A stretch of 64,000 bases of DNA from Istiophorus platypterus. Taxonomy: Eukaryota; Chordata; Actinopteri; Istiophoriformes; Istiophoridae. Of this stretch, positions 45,293 through 59,164 are shown one piece after another. The position numbers and the translations under genes are program-made. Below the pieces are notes generated by a model. It was given only the letters and a program-made list of their open reading frames with translations, searched no databases and was not told where the DNA came from. Within the stretch, counting starts at the first letter, position 1; the number at the start of each line of letters is the position of its first letter. The stretch lies in the NCBI GenBank assembly GCA_016859345.1, contig CM029111.1, forward strand, positions 15,078,214-15,142,213, in the 5' to 3' direction.

Positions 45293-47382
45293 CATTTTTG
45301 TGTGTAGTGTAGGGGTGTTGGAGGGTGGAGGGCGTGTTTTTCCTTTTGTGGAATAATCTGAAAGGGTGGTGTTGACCCAGGAAACATGGTGCTTAATGTT
45401 ACAGGTGCAGATTAGCCTGGAGCAGATAAGGAATCTTGTACTCTGGCTAACTGCAGCATATTCACTGTGAAAGCAGTTGAGTCATTTAACTGATGAGATA
45501 AAATAAAAACTTTAATCACGATTTCATGCAAACCCTTAAGGTTCATTTAGGGGATAACATTTTTTTTCCACATGTTGACTTGTTTTTATTGCCACATGGT
45601 TCCTGCTTTGGAAATATCATGTTTTTGAGGAAAAAAAATTCCATCTCTGCTTCAGTTCTGCAGCAGATTCAAAGTCTCAATAGTAGAAATTATGAGACCA
45701 AATATTATATCCTAACTGCCCTGAATAAAAACGCATCAAATATGTTTTTCCCATTCTAAATGTAAGGGAATTTTGTCATACGCAGACACTATTTTTTAAC
45801 CTGCTGTCTCAGTGGTTGCTCATGTGTGCCGGGACTCGGGGCCTGGTCTCGGGTTACTGCTGGTCAAACAGGCGTAGCGTGAGACCAACAGGTGACGGGC
45901 TTGATGGAGGGTCTTGTCATAACACTGGGGCGCTTCAGCGAAGGGGAAACTACTGCTGAAAATTAATTACACATCGGGGATGACTTCAGAAAATAATTTA
46001 TGGCCTTTGCTCTACGGTTTCAGTGGAGAAGTGACCCACACGGAGAGAATGGAAGTATCAGAAGGCCTTGCTCTGAGAATGACCTGCTCGTCTGGGCGCT
46101 GAGCAACATCCCTGTGGACTTGTGGACCAAACAAAGTAATTTGAGGTAATCGGGAGGTTTGGTTCTTTAGAAATCTGCGAGGTCATGTCAAGTTTTTAGG
46201 TGTTAGCAATCAGTAGCAGATAACAGGTCTGTTCAGGCAAATGGACACGAGGTTAAGCTCTCTAATGCTCTGGAATGCCGAACAGGTTCGCTCCGCTCTT
46301 CCTTTCTTCTAGGACATTTTTAAAGTTAATGTTTCGGATAAATCGCTGGAAAGCAAAGCAGGTGCATGATAAAGACTCTTCGTTCAGAATTAAAAAGCAA
46401 AACAAAACAACAACCTCGGCTCGGAAAGAAGATTCCGCCGTTTGTCGTGTCTGCAGGATCCAGCACTGGCGTGCAGAGACATCTGAGCCGTGTAAACTGG
46501 TAAAGAGGGGAGATTATGCGCCAGCTAGAGGGCAGCGTTAGGAGGTCACAATACTGCTCGATGTCAATTTGATCTCCTTCTTCTTCCTTTAATGACCAGA
46601 CACTCCCAGCTGCTCCTGGAGGAAAAATTTTCATGGTTCAGCACTTCCGTGAGATGCGATGTCTTTCCCGTTTGAGTCCTCAAAGGGAGACACGAGAAAA
46701 AAAACCCTGGTCACTGGGAATCTAAGTCAGCCTGGGTTTTTAGGAGGCGACTGAAATCGACGGGGCGTCATTGAAAAAAAAACAACATAGGAGTCTCTGC
46801 TGTGATCTGATCCTGGTATAGATTTACTTGACTTCTGTGTCAAACGGCATCATGGGAACGGCTAATATATGTCAATAGAAAATCCAAAACATACCCCCCC
46901 CCCCCACACACACACACACAAAAAGGAATTAAGCTCCAGGGGAGAGAAATGGAGAGACAAGAGGAATTTAAACTGCCACAGATTCTCAGCAAAGTAATGT
47001 GACTGGTGGTTAATGATTAGAATACGTCCTGATACGCCTCATTTCACCTCGATTCACTGTGCTGTGCTGTTTCCCACAGCCCCCCCCCCCCCAAGGTGGT
47101 AGCACGACTGAGTATAAACATATATTTGGTGTTGAAGGATGTGGGGAATGTATCGAGGAGGTGACTAACAGCTTCTTGTGGGATGTTCTGGCTCTGCGAG
47201 CCGATGCGCTCATTTCTTGCCCTTTTTTGATCAGACGCCATGGCTTTCGTCCCAGTGATTGCTGGGTGATCCCCCACATTTCTTAACCTTAGATTTTTTT
47301 TTTTTTTGTCCCGCCACTGTTCCACTATAAAGCCACAAAAAGCCCAAGATTTGGTTTTATATATGAATCAGCCAAAGCGCCC

Positions 47383-47802
47383 TTTAAAGGGTTGGCTCTT
47401 CCAAATAAAGTAAAACACATTTTTCCTTTTACCTCCAGTGTTATAACAATACAAGATGTTAAATTCTACATTTCCAAATGACTGATGATCTGATGATCGA
47501 GGGCTGGACCTTGAGGTGAGATGTATTTTTCAAGATAAAAGAGACATCACTTGCAAACTAGTAAGTTTTAGAGGTGCCATTGGATGAATTTCAAAACTTT
47601 TTTAAACATCAAACTGTCAACATTGTGCTCCACGGATTATCCAGTGAAAAGACATGTTATTGTTGAGATTTCTTTAAAACTGTGGGGAATTTAAATGAAA
47701 CACTGGGGAAAAATGCAACTGAAAATATCTGCACAGTTATACCACTGGAGGTAAGTCGGAGAACATGGCTTTTGTAAATTAGAGTGAACCAGCCCTTTAA
47801 AA
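47383..47802. mobile_element. Inverted-repeat (MITE-like) element, copy within duplication unit 1
   Basis: The left end TTTAAAGGGTTGGCTCTTCC, with TTTTACCTCCAGTGTTATAAC inside, is mirrored at the right by GTTATACCACTGGAGGTAAG and GTGAACCAGCCCTTTAAA. This gives terminal inverted repeats of about 70 bases. There is no transposase. TTTAAAGGG-ended elements are common in teleosts. Confidence 0.75.
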
Positions 47803-48418
47803 AAAAACAAAAAAACAACATAGGAGTCTCTGCTGTGATCTGATCCTGGTATAGATTTACTTGACTTCTGTGTCAAACGGCATCATGGGAACTGATAATA
47901 TATGTCAATAGAAAATCCAAAACATACCCCCCCCCCCCACACACACACACACAAAAAGGAATTAAGCTCCAGGGGAGAGAAATGGAGAGACAAGAGGAAT
48001 TTAAACTGCCACAGATTCTCAGCAAAGTAATGTGACTGGTGGTTAATGATTAGAATACGTCCTGATACGCCTCATTTCACCTCGATTCACTGTGCTGTGC
48101 TGTTTCCCACAGCCCCCCCCCCCCCCAAGGTGGTAGCACGACTGAGTATAAACATATATTTGGTGTTGAAGGATGTGGGGAATGTATCCGAGGGAGGTGA
48201 CTAACAGCTTCTTGTGGGATGTTCTGGCTCTGCGAGCCGATGCGCTCATTTCTTGCCCTTTTTTGATCAGACGCCATGGCTTTCGTCCCAGTGATTGCTG
48301 GGTGATCCCCCACATTTCTTAACCTTAGATTTTTTTTTTTTTTGTCCCACCACTGTTCCACTATAAAGCCACAAAAAGCCCAAGATTTGGTTTTATATAT
48401 GAATCAGCCAAAGCGCCC

Positions 48419-48837
48419 TTTAAAGGGTTGGCTCTTCCAAATAAAGTAAAACACATTTTTCCTTTTACCTCCAGTGTTATAACAATACAAGATGTTAAAT
48501 TCTACATTTCCAAATGACTGATGATCTGATGATCGAGGGCTGGACCTTGAGGTGAGATGTATTTTTCAAGATAAAAGAGACATCACTTGCAAACTAGTAA
48601 GTTTTAGAGGTGCCATTGGATGAATTTCAAAACTTTTTTAAACATCAAACTGTCAACATTGTGCTCCACGGATTATCCAGTGAAAAGACATGTTATTGTT
48701 GAGATTTCTTTAAAACTGTGGGGAATTTAAATGAAACACTGGGGAAAAATGCAACTGAAAATATCTGCACAGTTATACCACTGGAGGTAAGTCGGAGAAC
48801 ATGGCTTTTGTAAATTAGAGTGAACCAGCCCTTTAAA
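48419..48837. mobile_element. Inverted-repeat (MITE-like) element, copy within duplication unit 2
   Basis: A near-identical second copy of the element at 47383, present because the whole 1.03-kb unit was duplicated. Its right end abuts a run of about 20 A and an AC repeat. Confidence 0.75.
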
Positions 48838-50324
48838 AAAAAAAAAAAAAAAAACACACACACATATTTGACACGAAAGTCACATGCTCACATATGTGTA
48901 CACACACACACAAGTGCGCGGACAGACAGACACACACACGTGTCCGGTCCACTGTGGTCTGTGTTAAGTATCGCAAGATTAGAGGGTTCTGTGGTTTCTC
49001 ACCACCATCAGGGTCTGACCCTGCGGGCCCCCACTTTGCATTCCGGCCCCTTCATTAGGCTCCTGCAGAGTGTGACCACTCACCCAGGGACGGGAGGTCA
49101 TCTCCCAACCCTTTACTAATCACAGCGTCCCCTCCTGAGCGGCCTGACCCCCCCACCCCTCCTTTACCAGCAGCTGGCAGGTGAATCAACGCACTCTTTG
49201 TCAAATCACCTGAAGGTCTGTTTTCGCCTTCCTTCTCCTTCTTCTTCTTTTTTTTTTTTCGGTGCTGATTACGGGGTAAAAGCCAATGAGTCAGAGAAGA
49301 ACCTTTGTTGGGTTTGAACTAACAGCTGCTCCTCATTCATTACTTTAATGCTTTCTTAGTCATCACAGGGGACTCTTGTAAGGCATGTTCCTCTATTAAT
49401 TATGGTGATATATTTCTGGTGTGTTCGTGTTTAGAATTAGACCGAGTAATCCTCCAGTTTTCGCTCCGGTCTGTTTAGTACCGAGTTTATGCCTGGCAAA
49501 ATCAGTGAAGGGAGCACGAGTAAGGTGAAGACCGGAAAATAAGGAATCGGATTATGTAGAAATTAGTGAAAAGACGATGAATGGTGAGCTGCAGGGAGGG
49601 GGTGGGGGGGGGGGGATTTATGAATTTGGAATGTTTAGGAACCCTTTGCCACTAATGCTTGGCTTTTAATCACTGGGTGTGCCCCTACTCCCTATTAGGA
49701 GAATATGGGAATTTAGAGCCCCATGCTGTGCTAATGAAGGTACCCCGGTGCCCCGGCCCAGTGTGGGTGCTCCGGCATGTGGAGGAGGTCGCGGGAAAAG
49801 TTGGAACCACGGTGTGAGGAAGTCCACGGGGTCCTGGTTTTCGATGGTTCCTTTACAGAAGCGCTGAGGAAAAAATGTCCCACGGTCCCCGAAAAAAAAA
49901 AAAAAAAATCAAGATTGATTTTAAACCAATAGCAAACTATTCACAAATAATGCTAATGAGCTGGCAAAAGTGAAGAAAAAGAAGGGAAGACGCCCAGACC
50001 AACCCACAAAGGGTCAACGGAGCTGGGCCCTTCCCTCCAACCCAAACCAAGTTGAGGACTAAACCTCGCGGAAATAAAGCCCCAAAAACAGAACTACAGG
50101 ACCCATCGAAACAAGTGACAATCGAAAGCAAGACAAGAAAAAGACACTGTCAGATGCAACAACACAGCTGGCGTCAAGGCTGGGAAGCAGAGAGAAGAGC
50201 GCGAGCCATGTTCCTGCCCCCTCCTCACTGGTCCTCCCCCAGTCAGACCAGATCCCAGCCACCGGGTGGAGAACAGGTGAACAAGGTAAATGTTTTGATA
50301 TGCAACACATACATATACCATGTA

Positions 50325-50470
50325 TGCTTCCTACACACTCACCCTATTTCGGGGGATTTTGCCCAAGGACACATCCACATACGACTGGAAGAGCCGGGGA
50401 TCGAAATCATCCAGCTTCCGGCTTCGTGGAGGACCCTGCTCCACCCCCTTCTCCACCCTGGAGCCCAGGT
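50325..50470 (-). repeat. tRNA-derived SINE, reverse orientation
   Basis: Read on the minus strand, a tRNA-like head has an A-box-like TGGAGCAGGGTCC and a B-box-like GATTTCGATCCCC. It is followed by GGCTCTTCCAGTCGTATG and TGGATGTGTCCTTGGGCAAA, the body typical of a very common fish SINE. The open frame that runs across it (50052-50774) is not a gene. Confidence 0.7.
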
Positions 50471-51604
50471 ATCAACAACATGCTATCTATCGCGCCAGGG
50501 CCTGGGGTTCACGTCCACAGTCCTGTCAGTCATTAGGAATAGGCAACAAAGACATTTGGTTAAGTATACGGGGGCGGGGGGGGGGGGTGATGGCTTTGGT
50601 TTAATGCAAATAATCATTGCTGTGGCCATGAAGTCAGTGTTAACTCACTGTGTATTAAATCAGACCACAGTCTTTTCCGAAACTCAACCAAAGTGCTGCG
50701 AGACCCATAAAAAAGGGCGAATAATTGTGCAGTCACTACAAGTGGATGCTGTGTTGCAAGATTGGATATTTTGATGGAAAACAAATAAGCTGTCAGTGAA
50801 CATTTAAGTGAATATGTTCCAAATCAGACTATTTATAACAGTAATAAAAATAGTACTCTGGTCGCAGTTACATTCCCTACAAAACATATATACTATTGTA
50901 GTTCAGATGCATATTGACTTAATTTCTAGGAGACATATAAAGGAGAACTGAGGGAAGTGTGCCTCATATACTGGTCTGTGTTTTTACAGTGGTACTTAGC
51001 CTTTAAATGCATTAAATCCGTTTAAGTATCTTTCATCCCTCAAAAGGGGAAAATAAAATCACAGGCTCGCATTCACCACAGCACCTTCTCCAGATGCCTG
51101 AAGTTGAGAGAAAGTGTTTTCAGTAACTATGGCAGGATAAAGAAATACCTTCCTGCCTCAATAAGGCTATTTTGAACAACAACAAAAAAGATTAATTCAG
51201 ATTATGTGTCCTAATGGATAAAAAGTGGGTCTCAAAACGTCTTTATACTCAGCATGCTTAGCTGCTGTTACCAGCAAAATGACAAAAATATTATGTATTA
51301 ACCTTTATAAATTACCCATAAATTTGGCAAACAACAACTCAGCAAGAGAGATGTAATCTGAAACTGATGTCTTCTCACAGATGTGTTGCTGAAACACAGG
51401 AAGAAACACGCCCTAATATTTTGCTTGGCTTTGTGCTCTGTGCTCAAACTGAAATAATGGTGTTTCAACACACTGCAAGTTTCCCCTTTTTTTTTTTTTT
51501 ACTTTGTGAGACGCCTGCCTCACATTTTAACACCACTGAGCTGTGTTGCTGTGCAGCGCTAAATCTGGCAAAGATGTGAATTTGCAAAGTCTTGGGTTTT
51601 TAGC

Positions 51605-51740
51605 TGACACAGAATCAGCAGCCATTTGCCCCCGTTTCCAGACTCTGTGCTAAGAGAAGATAACCAGCCGCTGCTGATGGGCTTCATATTCACTGTAAAG
51701 GCATGAGGCATGAGAGTGGTCTTCTCATCATATCTGGCCA
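51605..51740 (-). repeat. Fragment of the GTTTGACATTTTGGGA-ended family
   Basis: CCCGTTTCCAGACTCTGTGCTAAG and AGATAACCAGCCGCTG, with CTTCATATTCACTGTA following, match the right half of the element at 14121 (CCTTGTTTCCAGTCTTTATG and following). Ends are not preserved. Confidence 0.5.
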
Positions 51741-54447
51741 ACTAAGTGACTAATGTACATTTTTTTTTTTTTTTTTTAAAGAAGTCTATTCACATTATTG
51801 ATGATAAGATGCTTGCTCTTTTCTCACTGTCAGGTTACGGATGCTCTGCGGTTTCTCCCATGTATCATCTGAGAGATTATTTTCCTTGTTGGATTAGTAT
51901 TTCAGGCGCTTTGAAAACAGACCTGAAGTTTTCTCCAGTGTTTTTCCACCGGAAAAAAAAGAAAAAAGAAGAGAGTTTGATTTATAGTAATTCTCTTGCT
52001 CACTTCTGTCGAGTTCGGGAAAACGAGGGTCAGCAACCTCGCAGGAATGTAGAAATAGCTGCAGCGTGTAGGTCCCTGTAAGACCCCAACGTTTTTGTGT
52101 TGCATCATTGATGTGTGCAACTCAGCGTAGCCTCCCCAGTGAGCAAATGTCTCATCCCCCTCCAGACAGTAAAAGTGAGTAGGAGTGGAGTCACAAAGTC
52201 CTGCATCTCTGCGCCGAGACATTTCCACATCTGTGTGGCTTTCTCGAGAGATGACCATAAACCTCTTAAACAACGCATTCAATTGTTTCAACAACAAATC
52301 ATCTGAGGGTGAAATCCTGTGTGGCACACATCAGCAAAAAAAGGAAAAAAAAACAACACAGGCCACCCTCAGATTAGTGGTAACGTGGTGAATAAAGATA
52401 CTCCAGATCTCAGGAGTGGGCAACAACTGGCTGTTGTTCTCACGAAATTAAGGTTACAGCTCGTCTTACTCCAGTTTCTTTCGGGAGTGGGAAAGAGGTT
52501 GGTATCGGTTTATCCTCCACACCCCCCAACCCCCACTGAGAAATCGTTTCCTGTATCTTGAGAGAGATGCCAACACCTGGCCGGTCGAGGTAGGGGGAAG
52601 GCGTGGAGCAACCGGAACACGTGGACAGAGCCTGGACCCTGGGTTCACTCTGTTCTGCTTTGACTGCCTGTCTGAGGTTTTATCAGACTTGTGCTGATGA
52701 GTGAAAAAAAAACAAAAAAAACAAAACACATCTTGAGAAGCTTCCAGCTGAGCCACGGATCAAAAGGATCTCTCCAACTGCAGGCGTAATTCTTTTCAAT
52801 GTGTTTCGAATCAATATCCCTCCGATTTCGGATCTGAGAGCGCAGGGCTGCACAGCACAAACAGCTCAGAAGAGAGCTGCAAGAGGTTTACATGCTCTGA
52901 ATTTACCTCATTTCTCTTTTGCTTAGTGTGTGGTGACTTTAATTGGCTGTAGGAGGCTGTGGTTCAAGACATAAGGACGCCCGCCATGACTGCTATGGAA
53001 ATAGCACATTATGAGCAAAGGAAAGCCTTACTCATTCAGCGCACAGGGAGTGGCCTCCGTCACCGCGTCTCTCAGCTGAGAGGATTGACGCTCCCGAAGC
53101 CGGTGAATGACAACGACCTGCAGGTCTCTGCCGCCCCAGTCCCGGTTCTCCCCTCCCTCCCGCCTCTCGCTGATATCCTCAGCGCGGCCTGCACCGCAAC
53201 TCAGAGACATGGAAGCAATTATAGCAGCAGGCAGTGGAGCATACGGCATGGGCAGGGAGAAGTCGAACCTAAGCGCAACCCAGGAAAATCAAAGCCCTGG
53301 CTCTGTTTAAGACTGCGAAGGGCACCGTTCGTCGATCCAGGAGACTGTCAGGAGGATCAGTGCCATGAGAAGCAAAGAAGGTGTTGTACAAGAAAAAAAA
53401 AGGGGGGTTGTTTTTAAAAAGGCAAAGATTTTATGCAGGAAGATCAGTTTACACAACACTGAGAGCACTACCAGTCTCTGTTGAGAACACTTTTATAAAG
53501 TTATCCGTGGGTCTGGAGGAGTTTTGTAAAGTCTGACTGCAAAAAAAAACCCAACATAAAAAAACCCCTGATGACGTCTTGAGGGTTATCTCAACTCATA
53601 ACTGTCAATAGAAAGATAGAAAACGGGGGTGCGGATTTTGACGGATGGAGGCGGAACCAGGTGGGGAGTGTTCAATGAAAGACGCTATAGAGAGAAAAGT
53701 AGTGTTCAGGGTTTTTGGAGTTTGACTCGAAATGCTGACTAAATGTCTGGCTATCTCAGCCTCTGCCGTGTTGACCCGGACCGTTTTTATTTAAAATTGC
53801 TTCCTGCAAATTTTCCAAAATATGGAAGAGAGGGAGGTGCGATATTAAATTGCTTCAGGGAATCTTTAAAAGCAGAATACATGGTGTTTTCCCATCGATG
53901 GATAAGTTCACAGTTTTTCAAGTCTGTCTCCAAAAAAATTGTCGGTGCCAGTATGCACTCTACATTAAAAATGTTTTGACAGATGAACTTCCACGGTCCT
54001 CGTTACATGTACAAAATATATTCGGACGTAAATCTGAAGTTAGTATGAGGTTTCAAATATCTGGGTAGAAACATTTAACATAGGTATTTTCCACAGTTAT
54101 AGCTCAAAATTTCGCTTTTTTCTACTGTCCTGCCATCGTGGCTCAGAGAGACTTCAGAGAGACTTCTGCACCAAGAAAGACTACAACTTTGGAAGACACC
54201 CACTTCAGCTGAGTAACTTCGGCTGCTGAAGCCTCATATTAACTTAAGATAAACTGTAGAAGTATACTGTGCTTTTTGCACAGAATGAACTCCCCCATCT
54301 CCTCCGCTGGCCGGATTGTTAGGAAGGGATCTCTCCTCCGGTGTGGAGAGGAGCAACGATTACCATAAGGCAAACAAACCAGTTTCAGTGCCCGTGTGGG
54401 CATGTGAATGCAGGATTGAGCTGAAATCATGCAAAGTACTCATGCTT

Positions 54448-54459
54448 TATATATATACA

Positions 54460-54496
<37 letters not shown>
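54448..54496. repeat. TA microsatellite
   Basis: About 20 TA units with TACATGTA at the left. Confidence 0.9.
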
Positions 54497-54499
<3 letters not shown>

Positions 54500-56039
54500 T
54501 TACTTCAGTTCTTTTACAATGCATGCCATACATTTTCGGATGCAGCCATTTGCAGTATCCTGTTACAATATCATAAGTTTGACAACAAATTGAAGCAGAT
54601 AAATGTGAATACCCATCCCGAGAAACTTTGTAACTCTCATTCGCAACGTACGCAATTTGTAGTTAATGGGCTAAAAAACCTTGGGGCCTGTATGGTCCTA
54701 AGGAAATTTTGTTTCTGGATCCACACCAGCGGCTTTGATTCTCACAAGATCCATGTAATTATTTCTGAATCCAGATGATCGTTTTTCTTTTTGTCACTGC
54801 TTACTTCTCACGGGCTCATCCAACATTTTCTCTGATCCTCCCATCACACCAGTACCAGAACCAGTATCTTTTTTTTTTTTCCCCTGACCCCTGCTTGGGC
54901 GGAAGACCAAAAATTGCTGTTCACATCACACGATGGTATTGCGGGACGACAAGGTATTTATGTCCGAGAGTAACCCCCATCGATGGCCAGATCCCAATGA
55001 GCCGGGGTTGCTCCGCCCAAAAAAGGCCGGGCGCGCCCATGACACTGGCTCCCCGGGGAGTCCACCCCTCCTTGTTACTCATGGAAAACCGACAACGTTA
55101 ACGCACACAAGTTTACCGAGAGACTCAAATATTCCAGGCGGTCCATATCTCGGCAGGGGTGGGACAGTGGCAGGGAGGGGGGCAGCCGTTGATTTATGCA
55201 CTATGTACACTGAGTGTGCAAATACGTGGGAGTCAAAGTGAGTGAGACAGACCGAGGGGACGGGGGCCGTGTTGTAAAAGGGAAATTTCTGCCTTAACAG
55301 CTCCCGTACCTAGGCAGAACGCACGCAGAGGCCTGCGCCAAAATCCCTAATAGAAACCAGACCCATGGCGCATGAGGAGTGAGGCTTGTGCTGCACAGCT
55401 CCGGAGGGAACCACTGGAGGAGTGACGAATGAAATAGAAAAAGAAGGAAAGAAAGGAAGGGAAAGAACAGGATGGATAACAAACTTTTAGCTGTTATTCA
55501 CCCTCGGAGGCAGGCGGAGATAGGAACGTTAACTCCCCATTTAGTATCTGGGAAATTTTGCCATCCATTTGCGAGATGAGTACTACTGACTGATAAGGTG
55601 AAGCCAGCATAGAGCTTGACCGAGATAATTCTTCGAAACCGAGCCTGCGGTGTACGTGAGAAAACAGCCCGCTCGCTCGACGCCCCCACTGATTTGACAC
55701 TAACAGACGAAGCGCCTAACCACAACCACATGCCCACATCGCGCCGCACATAGATAACCACCCAGCCTCCACTTGGAACTCACTGGTGGCATATTGGAAC
55801 AGAAGATAAACATGGCCCCACAAAATGTGAAAAAAGCGGAGTGTGGTGCAATGCTCTTTTAAATTAGACAAACTGCGTCTGAAATGGGAAAGAAGTGGGG
55901 AAGAAGTGGAACACTCGGGTAATTTGGGACACTGGGACGTCCAAACGGATGATTCATAGTCGTAGTTTTTGTGAATCAGATGTTTTCTCAAGACCACCAG
56001 ACCTTTTCCCCCCTTACAGCTTCCTGTCCCCTCATCCCC

Positions 56040-56093
56040 TCGTCTCCTCTCCTCCTTCCTCGTCTCCTCTCCTCTCCTCTCCTCTCCTCTCCT
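56040..56093. repeat. CCTCT pentanucleotide repeat
   Basis: Tandem CTCCT/CCTCT units, pure pyrimidine on the plus strand over most of about 55 bases. Such tracts can form triplex structures. Confidence 0.85.
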
Positions 56094-59000
56094 TCGCATC
56101 ACGCTTCCTACTGTCTTTCCTCTCTCTGCCTGGGGAAGCTCCACGCTGGTCATGTGTGTGACAGCCAGCGAGTAAGAACAGAGGCGCCACTTCACCCCCC
56201 CCCCCTCCTTTTTTTTTCTCCCTGTGCTGTGTCCCAGTTCATGACGAGGGACAGTGAGCGAGGAAAAGGCGCCAATAAATGGTACCGGGAAGCAAACTGC
56301 CTTATTTAGACTCACATTTGGAAGAGGGTTTTGAGTCACAAGGCATCGGCATCACAGCCTTCCGAAGGGAATTCATTAGGCGGAATGAATCAGCATTCGG
56401 GCACAAACATTAGATGTCGGTGTTTATGCTCAGCAGACTTTGTATGAGATAGATGTATTGCCATGAATGGTCAAATCGTCCTTGGAGTGAGACATTTAGC
56501 CTCCAGGTGGTGAAGATGAATCAGCGTTTAGAACAGCGGTGTAAGTTCCCAAATGAGTATTAGAAACGGGAAATAGATTTGTCATGTTTTAGTTTATTTT
56601 CAAAAAAAAAAAAGAATGAAAATGAGTTTTTGAAAAAACTAAACAAAATAACCGCCCCTCCCCAAAAAAACACCTAGATCTGACTGAGCTGGTCAGTTTT
56701 GCTTTATTGCATCTCTCATTCTCGTTCATACTCTCATTACCTCATTAGAGAGATCAGGGTCCAAAATAAAATTTGTATAACTAGTAAAAAAAAGTGATTT
56801 TTTTTTTAAATCCTTTGCTTATTTTATTTTTTGTAGGAAAACGGGAGGAAGATATTAATTTGACAGCCTAGAAAGATTTTGTTTCAGCAGCCAAACATTT
56901 TCCCTCTACATTAGACACAGACAATTACAATTTAGTTTTAGTCAGAATTATACTTGACAAAAGACAAACTGCGCACAGTGAACTTCCCCAGTGCGTCCCA
57001 GAAGTAATTTAGAAGTGGTAAATTTCATGGATATGTCTTGGAACCATATTTATTAGTTTTTCTTTGGGCAAAATGTTGTGGAAACCTTAGAGGAAAAAAA
57101 AAAACAAGTGAATAAAATAAGAGACCTCATTCTTTTTTTTTGGCCCATCACAGTCTTTTTGTTGTTGTTGTTTGGTTGTAAATATGTGATACAAACCTTC
57201 CATCTCCTGTGGTAGTTTTACGGGAAGTTCGCCACTGGGCAAGATAATGTTTTCCTGTTGTATTCCACCTTGGTGTTCCACTATTAAAACATTTGTTTTT
57301 AGTGAAATGAGAGTCGGAGCTCTATTGTTTAAAATGTATATTTTGTCACTTACTCCGCAGGGAAGACACCGCTGCTGCTCTGGTGCGTGAGTGGTCCTTC
57401 AGAAAGGGCCCTAAGCTGTGTTATATTTCATTGCCAGTTATGCTTTTTATGGTCAGGAATATGCATTTTCTCAATGCTATAACCAAAAGGCATTTAATAG
57501 AATAACAGGAGTACTAAAAAAAATGCCAGAATAAAGTAACATTGTCGGTGTTACTTTAATCTGGCCTCGCCGAAATAATGCTGCATTTGTTATGGCGTTG
57601 GAGAGAGACATCACGGAGACATCAACACGTTTCTCTCAACAACATGTGATGTAAAATAAACGGCGAGCCTCTTATCTTTCGAAGAAAGTTTTCATCAGCA
57701 ACACAAAAACACAAGATTCCTCTACACAAATGCAGGAAGACCAGGGTTATATGGCTGCGGTGCTTGGCCGTGGCAACCTGGCACTCTGCTAATAATGTGG
57801 AATGTGTTCCCTGATAAAACACTCAATCAATGCCATATCCACAAAAAAAAAAATTAGGGTCATGCAGGGGAGAACAGGACCCAGCTCTGTGCTGAGTACG
57901 AGGTTTTGGATAAAAAAACCAAAAGAACAAAATAAAAGGTGAGACGGAGACGTTATCTTTAGTCCAGATCAGGCTGTTTGAATTATGGACTCCTTACAGC
58001 CAAGAGAAGAGTCATACAAGCCGCAGCCGATTCGGTATTAACGACTGTCCCACAGCAAAAAAAAAAAAAAGAAAAGGGCCTACTTAAGAGATTTTCCATG
58101 GAGATGTTCCAGAGCTGGATTCAGCAGCAATAAAAATACCTGCATGGATTGCTTTTTTTTCCCCTTACTGGCCATAGCTTGTGTTGCAGCGAAGATTTTT
58201 TAAACTACATGTTCACGTCATGCGATTATTCTGCCGCTGAAAACATCTGCTTGTATATTTAAAGGCTCATACTTTATCTGAGAACGAAGAAACCTCAGGG
58301 AACAGGTGGAGATTTGGTGCCGAGCCCTCTGGGAATATCTGACACGTGAACCTTCGGGGATGTCAAACGGAGGAATAAAAACCTGCAGTTGAACCATAAT
58401 AATGCCGCTGACCTCACACCCTTTCATTAGAGAGGACACTTCACTTCCCCTCTGCGCTGTTTGCATGTGTGTCTTCGGTTTGTTTGGAATGTAACCCTAT
58501 CCACGCTACGTGGCAAGGGTGCTCCAACGGCTTCATCGGTCTTCACCTCCACCGAAAAGCTGGTATTAACGGGCTGATCATTTCCCAGGACCCCTCAACC
58601 CCCACCACCACCCCCCACCCCCCACTCATATAAGGGAAGGGAGTGAGCTGTTGCTAAACAGCCTCGCCAGACCACCTCGGGATCTGACCTTGCTATGACT
58701 TGTACATTAGCGAGCTGACAGGATACTCTCCCGCATGTTGGCTCACACCAGCTGATACGACTAATGCACCCATCATAAACCGCTGATGGCTTCTATATAA
58801 GGCTGCGCGAGTGTGTGTGACACCTCGGTGGTCTGGACAGCATTAATATCAACATTGGCTTATAAGGAGGAGCAGCACTGATCAAGGGGATTCGGGGGGT
58901 GGGTATAACTTTTTAATGGGCATTGTGGCTCACCATCCCAAACATTGTTTCTCCGTGTTTACAGAACAGTTCGAGGCCGACTTTGCGGTTCATCAACCTC

Positions 59001-59164
59001 AGCTGAGCGAAGTCTGGACAGGACGCAACACACAATACATCAGGAAGTAGTCAGATGGGAGATAGCGGGAATAATGGCAATTTTTTTAACCGTGAGTCAC
59101 CACAACACAACATGTTTTGTGGGTTAGGCAGTCTAGGGGATAGGGATATCAGTCTCTTTGTCTT

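Larger units (their letters stand above)
46781..48840. repeat. Recent tandem duplication, two copies of about 1.03 kb
   Basis: Copy 1 (about 46781-47808) and copy 2 (about 47814-48840) are nearly identical over their whole length, starting AACAACATAGGAGTCTCTGC and ending CCAGCCCTTTAAA. By eye the differences are a few substitutions (GAACGGCTAATA versus GAACTGATAATA; GTCCCGCC versus GTCCCACC), small indels (GTATCGAGGAGG versus GTATCCGAGGGAGG) and C/A-run lengths. The breakpoints are in A-rich runs next to the inverted-repeat element at the right end of each copy. It may be real or an assembly artefact. Confidence 0.92.

Noticed and set aside
50052..50774. 240-codon open frame on the plus strand, the longest in the gene-free block
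   Set aside because: It runs through a reverse-oriented tRNA-derived SINE and has no family resemblance.
52959..53417. 152-codon open frame on the plus strand
   Set aside because: No recognisable domain, no supporting splice sites, and it ends in an A-rich stretch; probably chance.
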